Shown here: piece after piece, positions 37,818 through 49,372 of the stretch | How positions within the stretch are numbered: the stretch's first letter is position 1 | Layout of the letters: the number at the start of each line of letters is the position of its first letter | Assembly (NCBI GenBank): GCA_017607445.1 | Contig: JAEVHH010000004.1 | Coordinates: 5,580,001 to 5,644,000 of the forward strand | Length of the DNA: 64,000 bases | DNA from: Histoplasma ohiense | Lineage: Eukaryota; Ascomycota; Eurotiomycetes; Onygenales; Ajellomycetaceae | Direction: 5' to 3' | Translations under genes and position numbers: made by a program | The notes under the pieces: model-generated | Databases searched by the model: none | The model's input: the letters and a program-made list of their open reading frames with translations, nothing else | What the model was told of the DNA's origin: nothing

Positions 37818-40157
37818 TTAAGGATTGAAGTAGCAAATACATACCTTTTGTTTCACTGGTTTGCGGCACATGGGACAAGTTGCACTCCCGCGAGGCTTTG
37901 TTTTGTCCACTCTGCTTGAGGGCATATGTTGATCCGCACACCAGCGGCAGAGAACGGCATGCCCACAGGGAAGTACTACAGTGTCGATGAGTTGGCTCAT
38001 GCAAGCTTTGCATTCCAAATTAACAGTGAGATCTTCAGTTTCCTTAGGCTCTGGACGTCCATCGTCCTGGTTATCGAGTCCTTTAGTCGGAGTGGCTGGC
38101 TCCGAGTTATTGTTGTTAAGGGACTCAAGAAATCTTCTCCTACGCCCCGCTTCAGTTCCGAAGAAAAAGTTGTCAGGATCATTGGGATAGCGCACAAGGT
38201 TACCGGCATACAAGAGTCGAGCCAGATGGGCGTTTACATAACCCTGATCACGAGTAGCAGGGGAAACTCCCGGAACTCCTATATTTATCCCGGATGCGGA
38301 ATGGTGAGTATGTCTATGTGGTTGTCTCTGGTCGCCTCGTAGCATTGGGCCAGATTGCGACATTCCACTATCGTTGGTACGTCTGGGACGCCGACGCCCC
38401 GCAGCGGTAATATTCGCATTTAGGCTACCATTTCCAGGAGAACTCCCGGAGGTCGAGACCGCCCCCAGAAAAAGGCTCCTTCGAGAGTTGTGATTGAACA
38501 AGTCCGCTTGACTTTCTATCGGAGGTGAGCCCGTGGTATATGGAAAGGTCGTGTTGCGAGGCATATGGGAACCATTCAAAGCTTCGTTATCAACCGAACC
38601 GCGGGAGTTAAACTGTGTATTGTGGGAGTCAACTGGTAGGTTTTGGAATGTAAACGAATGTAAAGGGTTATCATTATTTGTCATTGTTGAACTGCCTGAT
38701 AATCTGGAAAAAAGGCGCTGCCCTTCTGGTTGGGAGAGATTCGAATCGGACACCATAAAGGGGTCAGCATGGTTGAGAGCTAATCAGTTGTTAGCTTGAA
38801 GTCACTAAAAGCTGAGAGCCGCACTAGCTTTAGAAGAACAACGCACAGGTTTGGTTAAACGGCCCCTGATTTTGAATATCTGCTCGATCTTCGCCATTCT
38901 GTTCTGGGTTTCCTTGTTGGCGTGATTCCACAGTGGCGAAGGGCCTAGTTCCGGGTTCGGTAGGGGGCGAAGTTGAATAGTAGATATGTTGGTGCTCGGT
39001 GGGAAAATAGCCATAATTGAGATTGGTTTCTCTAGACTGGGCTTGTAAATTGGCTAGAAACTTGTTAGTCCTTCCGGCTATGAAATAAGGCATTTAGGTG
39101 TTGACATAGATCACATACTACCAAGAAAGTGATTGATGCCGGGTTCCCAGAAGCCATTTGGCCCTGGTTGATCGTGTGTCTGGCCTTGAGACTGCTGGTT
39201 GCTGAAAAAAGTAAAAGGAGGGGGTTCGGAAGCTATAGACGCCTGTAGATTTGTTGGTATGGTGGTACGTGGAGACGCGTATTCATGTCTCCCGGCCATA
39301 CCAGTATGATTCACAGGCATATAAGCTCGATGATGGGATATCAGCGGGTTGGATGCAGCTTGACCGAAGGTATAGGAATTAGATGCGGCGTGCCGTGGAA
39401 TCCACGATACCTGTTGATGGAATTCGTCTTGGTTTGGATGGCCTTGATTCCGTTGTAAAGATGACTGGTTTGTGAAGCGTTGAGATGGTTCAGTGATAAC
39501 TGCGGGTTGTCTTTGGCCGTTACCGGGGTAATCGGGTACGCAAATATCTCGACTTAACTGCCGGTTTTGGGATTGCGGATAATTGTATGGCGATGCAGTC
39601 CAGTGAAGGTTTAGAGGCAGCGCACAATGAGAATGAGGCTGAGGCTGTTGAACACAAGACCCGGACACTGGTTTAGGGCTAGCAGAGGAAGGACGATTTA
39701 TTTGCGATGCCCAATATTCTAACCGACTCGAATGAATAAGCAGATGGCAAAAAAAAAAAAAAAAAAAAAAAAAAAGGAACAGGGGGTAAAGAAACCCCTC
39801 CAAAAAAGAAAAGAATAAGAATAACAAAAGAAAGAAAGTAGGTTATGATTTTGACGTATATCAATTTAGCTAGCAAGGCAAGCAAGTGAAGGAACATCGA
39901 GGCCACTAGGTGGTCCATAATCTAGAATGAAAACATAAGGACACAAAATAAAACCGAGGAAACTAACCTTTGCAATTCGAGCAATATCTGGGATGTGGAG
40001 GAGATTCTCTGGACAGGTTGTCTCTCGATGTATCCGGCATCGCACATGGATGGGATCGCACACAGAAGCAACAGGAATGGGAACAGGGCAGTTGGCAACC
40101 AGTGGCATTTTTATGAATGCATTTCGGAATGAGGGTTTGCAAAGGGCAATTTGACAT
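37818..40157 (-). CDS. RING-finger protein, probable E3 ubiquitin ligase
   Basis: Four exons keep frame: 40157-39968, 39718-39122, 39077-38847 and 38779-37818, about 659 aa. The C-terminal C3HC4-type RING (about residues 596-644) reads LECKACMSQLIDTVVLPCGH, then VLCRWCADQHM and CPMCRKPV. This type usually recruits an E2 enzyme. The N-terminal exon encodes an unusual Cys/His-rich segment (Cys at 4, 13, 21, 25, 29, 30, 32, 38, 59, 62). Its frame was chosen because GTTAGT joined to the TCGGTTAG acceptor makes YCSNCKEYWASQINRP. The middle is Gln/Pro/Ser-rich and probably disordered. The first intron contains a run of about 24 A on the + strand (39751-39774). A GTATGT at the 3' end could remove the last eight residues if another exon exists. 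Confidence 0.78.
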
Positions 40158-42160
40158 ATTTTGTCTTTCACAGGCTCATGCTCGTCACCGCTCGTTGTTG
40201 GCAGTTCAGCGGTGGCCGTGGACACAACTGTTGAAGGTCAATCAATATAGCTCAGAGTCAGCAAATTCGATAGCTTTTCAACGAACTTTTGAAGGAAGGC
40301 GGTTACCATAAACCCCCGCAGCAAAAATGATTTTTAGTGAGTTGGTTCTAACTGTGAACTAGAGAGGTATATATATCTCTGAAGTGGAGCAGTCTGATCC
40401 GCTTATCTCCAGTTTACGGCAGCAAAAATTCGATGAATGTTGCCAGCACGGGAGCATCCAAGGGCTGAGTGAAAATTAAGTGTGAAACTCCCGCCGTCGG
40501 ACACCGCCCGGGAGAGAATGTCGAAGAGGTATATATTTACAATGGTCTTAGGGACAAAGGAGGTAGGTGTTTCTAATTCTATGAATTTTCGTTGTCGGAA
40601 GCGGTATCCTAAGCTGACGTCCAACGGGACAGAGCGGGAGATGAGGAAGTTGGAGAAAAGGTTGAACAAGACAAGGCTTCAAAGGGAAATCGGACACCGA
40701 GATGACGTTAAAAGAACCTTTCCTGCCTGACCCAGCAAGCTCCACGAAGAAAAGCTGCGTTTTCGGACGAGGACTGACCCATCCAACGTGGGGCTGGTCA
40801 GAAAACCTCGGGCTATGAAGACGTATCACGCTGCCCGTCCATCGTATCCAAGCACTCCAACGAATAGTAAGACAGAGACGAGAGGGTCAAAAAGGCCAGG
40901 TCCTGTGCTGCATCCCCGAAAGTTAAATAAGCAGGCTCCCGGCCCTTGGGCTCTCTCCTGCCCATTATTTGTTTCTCTTTTGTCATTTGCTGCTCTGGTA
41001 TCATGCAATAAGCCGCGAGCCGAGCAAAAATCAACTGGCACAGCCCAGGCCAATGCTGGGGCAGTAACAGACCCGGAATGTGATCGATCTTACATGATTG
41101 ATGGAAGAACCACAAAAAATGGCCCATCAGCTTGCTGCTTCCTCAACCCGGTAGCGCGCCGTCATCAACATAACCGCCACAGAAAATATCTCCGGACGAA
41201 AAATGAAACAGATCGCAGAGTTTCGGCTCTTACTAAGTTCCCATGGATGTACTGTACTTTGAGGTTGGCAGTTGCCAAATGATTCGTATTATCTGATGGA
41301 TAAGTCCGTGCTTATTTTTGCGACAATCCCGGACCTACTAGAGCAAAACTCTGTGGCCGGAGTTGGCGATACCCAATCAGAGGTGTGCTTTTGCCAGAAA
41401 ACATGCTATGGGGATCCAAAGTTATGGCTTCTCCACACTCGAGATTTCAAGATGCATTCGCTCCAGCCTCCAGGCCTCTGAACCATGCGACGTCATCGGG
41501 ACCAGCACAACATACCGTTTCAGGAATAGCCGCCACTAGGATGGGCCGGATGTAGCGTGAGTTACCGCGTATTGTCGACAAATTAAAAGGACGCACAATC
41601 CTTCACACACTCATGGATTCATGGGACTCCCATGCATCCTTTAGTTTCCGGAAGTCAATTAAGGACCAGCTCGATGGAAATCCGATGATACACATATTTA
41701 TCGATCACGAACTTTAATATTTGATGCATGAACGCTAAAACTAACGCGGTATCTAGGATTATGATTACCTCGCCTCGCCTCTCGTCTCGATGCTATATAA
41801 CTAACTACTGCGTACGAAACGGTGGTCTCTCGACCATTGTGAATTGCGAACTGCGACAGACTGACGCCGGGTATCCATGGCTAGTCAACGTACTCCTAGC
41901 TGACTTGATCGTTTTGTGCTGCCCTCTGATGCAAGAATGACAGTTTCCAGGCACTTTTATCGGATGAAGGGATAAAATTGCTTCTGAAATCATGAATTTT
42001 GTCGGCATGTCGATTTACAGCTGGAAGGAGGGCAAACACTGCGTATACCATACAAATAAAATTCCACTCAACTTGATCACTTCATATTTGTTATTTGCAA
42101 ACTGTCTTGCTAGATTGATAACTCTATAGAGTACATAGCAGATTTAGTCATGTCTTCGCT
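40158..42160. other. Upstream of RING gene, up to the repeat border
   Basis: About 2 kb of mixed-composition DNA with overlapping short ORFs on both strands at 40403-41282, none recognisable. The last CpG I see before the repeat block is near 42158. Confidence 0.45.
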
Positions 42161-42571
42161 TAATCACCACACCATACAATGTTCTGCAAAGGGAGGGAGC
42201 TGGATGGGATGTAAGTATGACACTTGGGGAAGGTTTGACACAGGTTGAGAGAATGAGAATGGAATTCTTCTAGCTTGTCTCATCATTTCTTGTTCTTCTA
42301 GCTGTCAGTGTATAGCTTCAATGACTGTTCAGAGGATGAACATCTTCTCTGCAATTTTCACCCACATTTCCAACTTGAATCTACTTGCTCTGTCAGTAAG
42401 AGAGCTGGTTGTCATCAGATATCACACTGTTTTCATCTTTCATATAATAAGACTAACTGAGTCTTGCAATTCTCACTTCACTCACTCTGTCTCTCAAGAT
42501 AATTCTGATAGTGCAGATGACAGCTGAGTGTACTTTGCTCTGAGAGTTTCTTACTAATATCTTTTCATACT
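42161..42571. other. CpG-free border zone
   Basis: About 410 bp with no CpG but still with GG and CC pairs. It matches neither LTR family that I can see. It could be an old unrecognised repeat remnant or flanking DNA touched by the same mutation process. Confidence 0.4.
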
Positions 42572-42753
42572 TGTGATGAGTTAGCATTCATTAATAGTTA
42601 ACTTATGCAATCAACTTCTCTTCTGCATTCATTCATCTCTGTTATTGTGACTCTGTGTAACTCTCAATGTTCTTTCATTTCATACTCTGTGCTTATGACA
42701 GATTAGTATCTGTTAGTAGTTAATTTATACAATCAACTTCTCTTCTGCATCTA
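42572..42753 (+). repeat. Family-2 LTR start fragments
   Basis: Two partial copies of the family-2 LTR 5' end lie in tandem here: TGTGATGAGTTAGCATTCAT at 42572 and a degraded TATGACAGATTAGTATCTG near 42694. A full LTR start follows at 42754. Probably relics of recombination or nested truncation. Confidence 0.55.
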
Positions 42754-43287
42754 TGTGATGGGTTAGCACTCATTAGTAATTAACTTACACAATCAACTCC
42801 CCTCCCACATCTGCTTGTTTCTGACTGTTGTGATTTTGTGTAACTTTCAATGTTTTTTCACTCTGTGCTCTGCACTTGTGTAGTTTCTAATAATTCTTCT
42901 GTGTAGCTTTTAACATTCTTCTGCTCTGTGTTTCACACTTGTGTAGTCTCTAATGATTCTTCTGTGTAGCTTCTAACATTTTCTCACTCTGTATTCTATA
43001 CTTGTATAGTTTCTAACAATTCTTCTGTGTAGCTCTCAATGATTCTTCTGTCTCATACTCTGTATTTATATAGTTTCTAATAATTTTTTTGTATAGTTTT
43101 TAATGTTCTTCTGCTCTGCATTTCACTGTGAAGTGGCTTCTGATATTCTTTCACTCTGAACTTCTCTCTATAAGAATTCTCTTTGTACAATCTTTTTTTC
43201 TGATTTCTTTTCTCTTTCTTTTCTTAATCAATTCATAATCTGTAATTAGAATAGTATCAAATTGTTAATTGAAGTATGTCTGTTACA
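42754..43287 (+). repeat. LTR of family-2 element W
   Basis: Begins TGTGATGGGTTAGC and ends TCTGTTACA, matching the LTRs at 51470, 56990 and 59490. About 534 bp. The middle holds tandem variants of a roughly 50-bp unit (TGTGTAGTTTCTAATGATTC followed by TTCTGTGTAGCTCTCAATG). The segment AATCAATTCATAA (43226-43238) is complementary to the primer-site sequence directly after the LTR. Confidence 0.8.
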
Positions 43288-43398
43288 TTATGAATTGATT
43301 CTTTTGTGTTTAAGATCTGAGTGTTTTGTTATTAGTTCTTACATCTGAGTGCATTGTTTACAGATCTGAGTATCTAGTTGTTACAGGAGATTTCTTGT
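43288..43398 (+). mobile_element. Element W leader, interrupted by element Z
   Basis: Starts TTATGAATTGATTC and continues like the leader of element X until CTTGT (43394-43398), where LTR Z begins. In X the same leader continues GGGCTTGAGTGC, so W is split here. The rest of W is not in the window. Confidence 0.7.
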
Positions 43399-43536
43399 TG
43401 TGACAGATTAGCACTTATTAATAGTTAACTTATGCAATCAATCTCTTCTGCCTTATATTCCACACTCATATACATCTATTTATCTCTGTTATTGCACTTC
43501 ACACTTATGTAGCCTCTAACAATTCTTCTGTGTAAT

Positions 43537-43807
43537 TGTAAGAGATGATTGTAGGTATAATTATGAGAGTAGTGTGAAGTACACATGTAGAATGTTAAAA
43601 AGATAGCAATCTCTATTATTCAAAGCTAATCACTGATCTTCTAATATCTACAGATATCAGTGAGTATTATATAAACAATCATCACATACTACAGTCATCT
43701 ATGATGCTGTGTGCTATATCTCTTCTCATTAATTCTGATGTGTTCTGTGTTCTTCTATCATCATATAGCTATTTTCTAATATAGATATCTCTGTTGTGTC
43801 TATTACA
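43537..43807 (-). repeat. Element A 3' LTR (271 bp)
   Basis: On the + strand it starts TGTAAGAGATG and ends CTATTACA. It is the more mutated LTR of the pair: where the other LTR has ATCGCCACAT this one has ATCATCATAT. By hand the two LTRs differ at about 23 positions, all but one transitions. Confidence 0.9.
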
Positions 43808-43824
43808 ATTATCTCTCTTTTTCA
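43808..43824 (-). promoter_or_regulatory. Polypurine tract of element A
   Basis: The minus strand reads GAAAAAGAGAGATAAT directly before the 3' LTR, the expected place and composition for plus-strand priming. Confidence 0.7.
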
Positions 43825-44351
43825 AAGACCTGGTCTTCAGAGCTTCTTACTGTGATATGTGAAGTTCATAATATATGCTGTGTGGTTGATATTGTATGAA
43901 GTTTGCAGAATCAGACTGAATTAATTGTCAGAATTAATTTCAAAATATTGCTGTTTTGAGAGAATGTTTTTTCATCTTCAGTGTCATTGCAGTTCAATCA
44001 TGATTTAGATACAACTTCTGAACCTCTTTTCTTTGACTTCTACATCAAAAATCACACTTCATCAAAAATCATCATCAACATCATCATTAACAATTTTTTA
44101 TTAAAAAAGAATACATCAATTTATCAAACAAAGTATACTGTATCTTTCTATATGATTTTTATTGTGAAATTTGAAGTTTTGATTGCATGATTGTATTTTC
44201 TATTTTGAGTTGAGTTTTGTGTTGTTGTAATCTTTTTAATCAATATTGCAATATTGATTCTAATCTTCAACATCTGTTTTTTCTTTCTTGTTGCTTTTGC
44301 TTCTTCTTCTTCTTTGAACAAGATCTTGATACTAATTAAAGTTATGATAGA

Positions 44352-45031
44352 ATGTCAGAATCAGCTGTTTTTATTGCTGATTCAGAGTCTATGAAGAATG
44401 ATATATTATCTGCTATTGATCACATTTGCTTGAGTTGTCTGAAGAGATTGCAGAACTCTTCAGTATATTCTTGCTTTGTGAATAATGAACAGACACACTA
44501 TTACATCTACTATATATCAAATAAAAGTTGTGCTGTCATAAGTTTTCTTAAACTGAGATTGTTAAAAGTACTAACAGATTATAGATGTCTGAGTACTTTT
44601 ACAAAATCAGTTAATTTTTGATCAATGAATTTCACAAAATGCTGCTCTCTGACAAAGTTCTGAATGAGAGATTTGTCATATATCAAACTGTCATTGTGAG
44701 ATTTGTACTTGATGTGCAGATCTACAAGAATACAGATAAAGTTCTAGAATTTTATATAAACTCTAATAATCTGTTGTCACAGCAGAATATGACATTCAAT
44801 TATAGCAGTATTTCAGAAAATGTGTTTTCACATTCTGCTATTATATCAATATCATTCTCACTGAGCCAAGATCTTGATATGTTATTTGAGTTGACTGATA
44901 ATGTAAATGAAGATGAGAAAGTGAACAGTCTCATTGAAGTGTTAGAAAAGAACACAGCAGTATATTGCTGTTGTTGTATTCAACATTTGACAACATTCCC
45001 TCATCATTATTGTGAGTCTGCTGAGAATTGA
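44352..45031 (+). pseudogene. Accessory ORF antisense to element A pol, frameshifted
   Basis: Two consecutive ORFs on the strand opposite to pol, between integrase and the 3' LTR: 44352-44621 and 44618-45031. They abut at a T run (ATTTTTGA, about 44613-44621), suggesting one former ORF of roughly 225 codons split by a frameshift. The first half has cysteines at residues 26, 29, 41 and 60 (ICLSCLKRLQ ... VYSC ... NKSC), possibly a former zinc-binding fold. No family recognised. Remaining open this long in heavily mutated DNA is notable. Confidence 0.45.
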
Positions 45032-46599
45032 TGTAAAAAATGCAAGCACTGCTCAGTGACAAAGCACATCTGCATTTCAGTAAGTTATTATTCAAAACAG
45101 ATGTTTTTACAGTATATAATATTAACTTTCTATTAGATATCAGTGAATATCATTGAATTGATTCAGACAGTTATCAACACTGCTGAGAATCTAATTGTAG
45201 CTGATGTGAATGCTTTGAATATTAATGTTTTGCAGAGTGCTGTGACTGTGGTGGTTAAATTCTTTGCTGTGAAGATTCAGAAGATTCAATGAGACAGTTC
45301 TTCTGAGATTCTGACTGAAACAATGATTGATGAGATTCTGATGATTACATCATCAGTCACAGCTCTCAAGTCATCATTGAAATGTCATGCTTTATCAGTT
45401 GAGAAAATCTGAGATAATAAACAGGTTTGTTTTGATGACAATTTCTCAAATAACACTGATCAAGCTGAGATAGATCTGTTTTTTAATTTCTGAGTGGAAT
45501 AAGTATATTCAGCAGTCATCATCATCTTCTTCATTTTCATTTACTGATTGATTTCTGATAGATTTTGTTAAACTGTTTCAAGTACTTCTGACTGTTTATC
45601 AAGTTTTTCTTGAATTCTCAAGAATTATCTGTGTCTGTACAATCTTTTCATTTGACAAGATATTGTGTTTGACTGCAATATTGATATTTGTCTAATATAG
45701 CTTCAATTTTTCATTTCTCTTGCACATCTATAATTATCAGTTCTGCTTGCAGAATTTGTCCATTGTGTATGTGATAAGATTTGAGAAGAGAAATATGAAA
45801 TACAGAATGAATTTCTTTATATTACAGCATGAGTTTCAGTTTGTACATCTGTGTATCATGAATATCAATTATTTGAAAGAGACTCAAAAATTGATGATCT
45901 AGTTTGAGTGAGAATTGCAAGATGAATATATTTTTTGCACACAGCATTACTCAGTTCTCTATCTTAAAGCTTTTTGATATATAATACTAATCATAATACT
46001 TTTTCTCAGCTGCTTTGACAGCTTTCAGACATTCTCAGATTTTGTTCTTCACTTGCTTCATTCATTTCACTTATTTCATTGTCAATTTTGACACATCTGT
46101 GCTTGGAAGTTTCACATCTATACAAAGTTCAGTTGGTCGGCTGATCATTGCTTCAGATGATGTCATTTTTATCAATGTGTGAAAGATGTTGTTATATATT
46201 CATTGTGTCAGAGAAATTCATTCTATTCAATTATCTTGCTGATAGCTGTAATATATGCAAAGATAATGTTCAATCATCTGATTCAATCATTCTGTCTGAT
46301 CATCAGTTTGTGGGTGGAATGCTGTTGATAATTTTCATCAAATATGAAGCAGATAATATAATGTCAATCAAAACTTGCTATTTATTAATGAATCTCAGTC
46401 ACTAATAATATTAACAGATAGATCAAAGTTCTTTACAATTCTTCATACAATAATGTTCACAAGTTCTTCTGCATCTAGCTCTGAAGATGTGAGCACAATT
46501 ATGACTCATTTGATGAATAAATCAATAAATACAACAATAGTATTATAGATTTGACTTCTCTTTTTATTATCTGACAGATCTTCAATAAAGTTCATGCTA

Positions 46600-46889
46600 A
46601 TTGTATGTCATTTCTTATCTGACACTGAATGTGATTGTAGCAACTCATACAGCTTGTGCTGTGGTATCTTAATATATTGACAAATATCACAAGTTCTCAC
46701 ATATTCTGCAATCTCATCACTCATACCATGCCACAAGTACTTACATTTGATCACTTCAATGATTTTGTCACATTCAAAATGATCATTTTGAGAATCATTG
46801 TGATTCATTTTCATTATTTCATGTCTTATGACTTTGTTTTGTGATATGTAGACTTTATCATCTTTTCTGAGCAGATCATTTTTATTCAC
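46600..46889 (-). pseudogene. Element A integrase, HHCC zinc-binding region
   Basis: Minus-strand ORF with the integrase N-terminal pattern: HFECDKIIEVIKCKYLWHGM then YVRTCDICQYIKIPQHK. The retroviral-type HHCC module and the following Lys/His-rich linker are clear. The first expected His is in NDHFE; stops interrupt both sides. Confidence 0.8.
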
Positions 46890-47699
46890 TGCTCAGATTG
46901 AATAATTATCTACACTAGTGTCACTCATCTCTAATCTTCTACAAAGTTCAGATGTGCTGGCATCTCTATTCTGAATCAGCAGTAAAAGTTCAATGATAGA
47001 TTTGACTATCTCTTTGTAATAGACTGTCTCAGATTTAAATATCTTGACAGCTAGAATTCATGATATCAGAATTTCTAGATTTAACTCTGTAATGTCTGTG
47101 ATCTCATTCTCATTCACAGATGTATTCTTTATTCTGCAGAGATTGTTGTCATTGATGACTATGAGTCTCTTCACTCAACAATTTTCATTAGCTTGCAGAT
47201 CTTTTTGCATTATTTTGATACATTGATTTAACTTTGTATTTTCTTTTGTCTTTAGTGACTTAAAGATTCTTTTACACAGCTTCTTTTATAGAGTAGAGAG
47301 CTCTGTCAAGAGAGTTGTGTGTTTTACAAAATCTGAGTGACAATTTGATGCATCTGTGGGATTATTTTTCTCAGAATAATGCTCTATTTCAAAATCAAAT
47401 GCTGAGAGTATTTTCATTCAGTGAATCTGATGCTCATTTAGCTGCTTCATTGTTATGAAATGCTGAAGATTGATATGATCAGATAAAACAGTTATTGAGT
47501 GTCTGCTACTATGTAAGTAGTGATGTTATTGTCTGAAAGCTTCTACAATTGACAACATTTCTAGATTATATATTTGATAATATCTTTCTGTTTCTGTGAG
47601 CTTTCTAGACCAAAATGTGATTGAGTGTCAGTGATCATCATTTATTAATTGTGATATTACTGCAGTGATTGCAACATCAGATCTGTCTATTTCTATATG

Positions 47700-48660
47700 A
47701 AGTTTTCACTGCAGATCAAAGTGGATCAACAATGATGTTTTTATAAAGCATTTTTTTAACTGCAAAATTGCATGTTTGTAGTTTTTGTCTAACTGAATAG
47801 ATATGTTATTTTTCTCTCTTTTTGTTTTGTAATCTTTTAACAATTTGGTCAGAGGTGCTGTTATTATTGAGAATTTGTATATAAATTGATGATAGAAATT
47901 GATGAATTCTAGAAATATTTGCAATTTGTTTATAGTTTGCAGTTCTGATCAATCTAGAATTATGTTGATGCAGCATTTCTTGACAGTAATGCTCTGTGTG
48001 ATAACTACAAAACTCAAAAATCCAATTTCTGTTGCATGAAATGTACACTTACTAAGTTTGATATATAGTCTCCAACATCTTAACCATTTCAGCACATTCT
48101 TAACATGAACGACATGCTCATCAAGTGTGTTTGAATAGATTACAATATTGTCAAGATAAGCCACACAATATACATCTAAAAGATTGCTGAGGGCTTTGTT
48201 GATATAAGATTGAAAGATCACAGAGACATTGATTAGCTCAAAAGATAAGACTAGATATTCAAAGTGTTCATATTGTGTTCAAAATGCTGTTTTTCATTCA
48301 TTCTCTGTTTGTATGTGAATTCTGTGATATGCATCTCTAAGATTCAGTTGTGTATATATTTTGATATCTGCTAATCTATCAAGTATTTCACTTATCAAGG
48401 GCAGTGAATATCAATTCTTGACTGTTATTTCATTCAATCTTTGATAATTCATGCAAAGATGCAAGGTTTCATCTTTCTTTGATGTGAATAATACTGATGT
48501 ATCAGCTGAGCTCTTGAATGGATGTATTCAATTCTTCTCTAATGTCTTTTTGATATATTCTCAGAGGACAGAGAGTTCTTGAGGTGATAAGTTATATATC
48601 AGTTGATATGAGAGTTTCTTGTCAGATTTGAGGTCTATAGTATGATTGTGAGATGTGTAT
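47700..48660 (-). pseudogene. Element A reverse transcriptase, inactivated
   Basis: Fragments in order on the minus strand: PFKSSADTSVLFTSKKDETL, KIYTQLNLRDAYHRIHIQ, a palm motif YLDNIVIYSNTLDEH, then FLEFINFYHQFIYKFSIITA and PLTKLLKDYK. The family-wide active site YxDD reads YLDN, and QLDLRDAYH reads QLNLRDAYH, so catalytic aspartates are lost. Several frame stops are present. Confidence 0.88.
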
Positions 48661-49309
48661 TCCACATCAGATATATCTTCTTGAAATACATCAAGATAAT
48701 CTTTATAATCATCTGAGATATTTGATTCAGTTGCTGCACTTGCAGCTCATAATGATAAAGCAGTGAATATAATATTGTCATCATCAATTAATGTTGCAAA
48801 TTCTTTAGCAGTATTCAGATGCACATGATTAATATTTGATGCTTTTCTATAGATTCAACATCTTCACACCCAATCAATATCAGAGTTCATAGCTTTCAAT
48901 CATGACATGCTCAAAATTACATCATATCTGCTAATATTGGCTTCTTCAAAATGGTGGAATTCTTCTTGAAGAATATGTTCATCATTGATAATCTTCATTG
49001 CAGCTCTTCATTGTTCATATGATTTAACTCTATAATTATCAACTGCTTCCACTACTTTTGGTTTATCTTCTGTCTTTGAGAAATATTTTGATGCTCAAGT
49101 ATGAAATATGAAGTTTGCATTCACATCAGAATTCACTAGCATCCATGCCATCAACCATCTCACTTCTGTCAGCATTCATGTATTCATTGTCAATAACTGT
49201 TTATCTTATAGTCTAGTTGTTTGTATTCTCAATGCAGCAGCTGCTTCTACAATTGAAATTGTTGATTTTTTACTTGTTGAACTTGGTTGCACTTTTCAGA
49301 ATGTAATAT

Positions 49310-49372
49310 TCAACAATCATTTGCAATATGACTCTTCTTATGACAGTGAGAACACTTCTTCATTCAGTTATA
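49310..49372 (-). pseudogene. Element A gag zinc knuckle
   Basis: The minus strand reads KCSHCHKKSHIANDC, a CX2CX4HX4C nucleic-acid-binding knuckle. Surrounding gag (about 49.4-50.3 kb) is riddled with stops. Confidence 0.75.

Noticed and set aside
39751..39774. Poly-A run as the tail of a retroposed gene
   Set aside because: It lies in the first intron of the RING gene with no adjacent cDNA-like sequence or target duplication.
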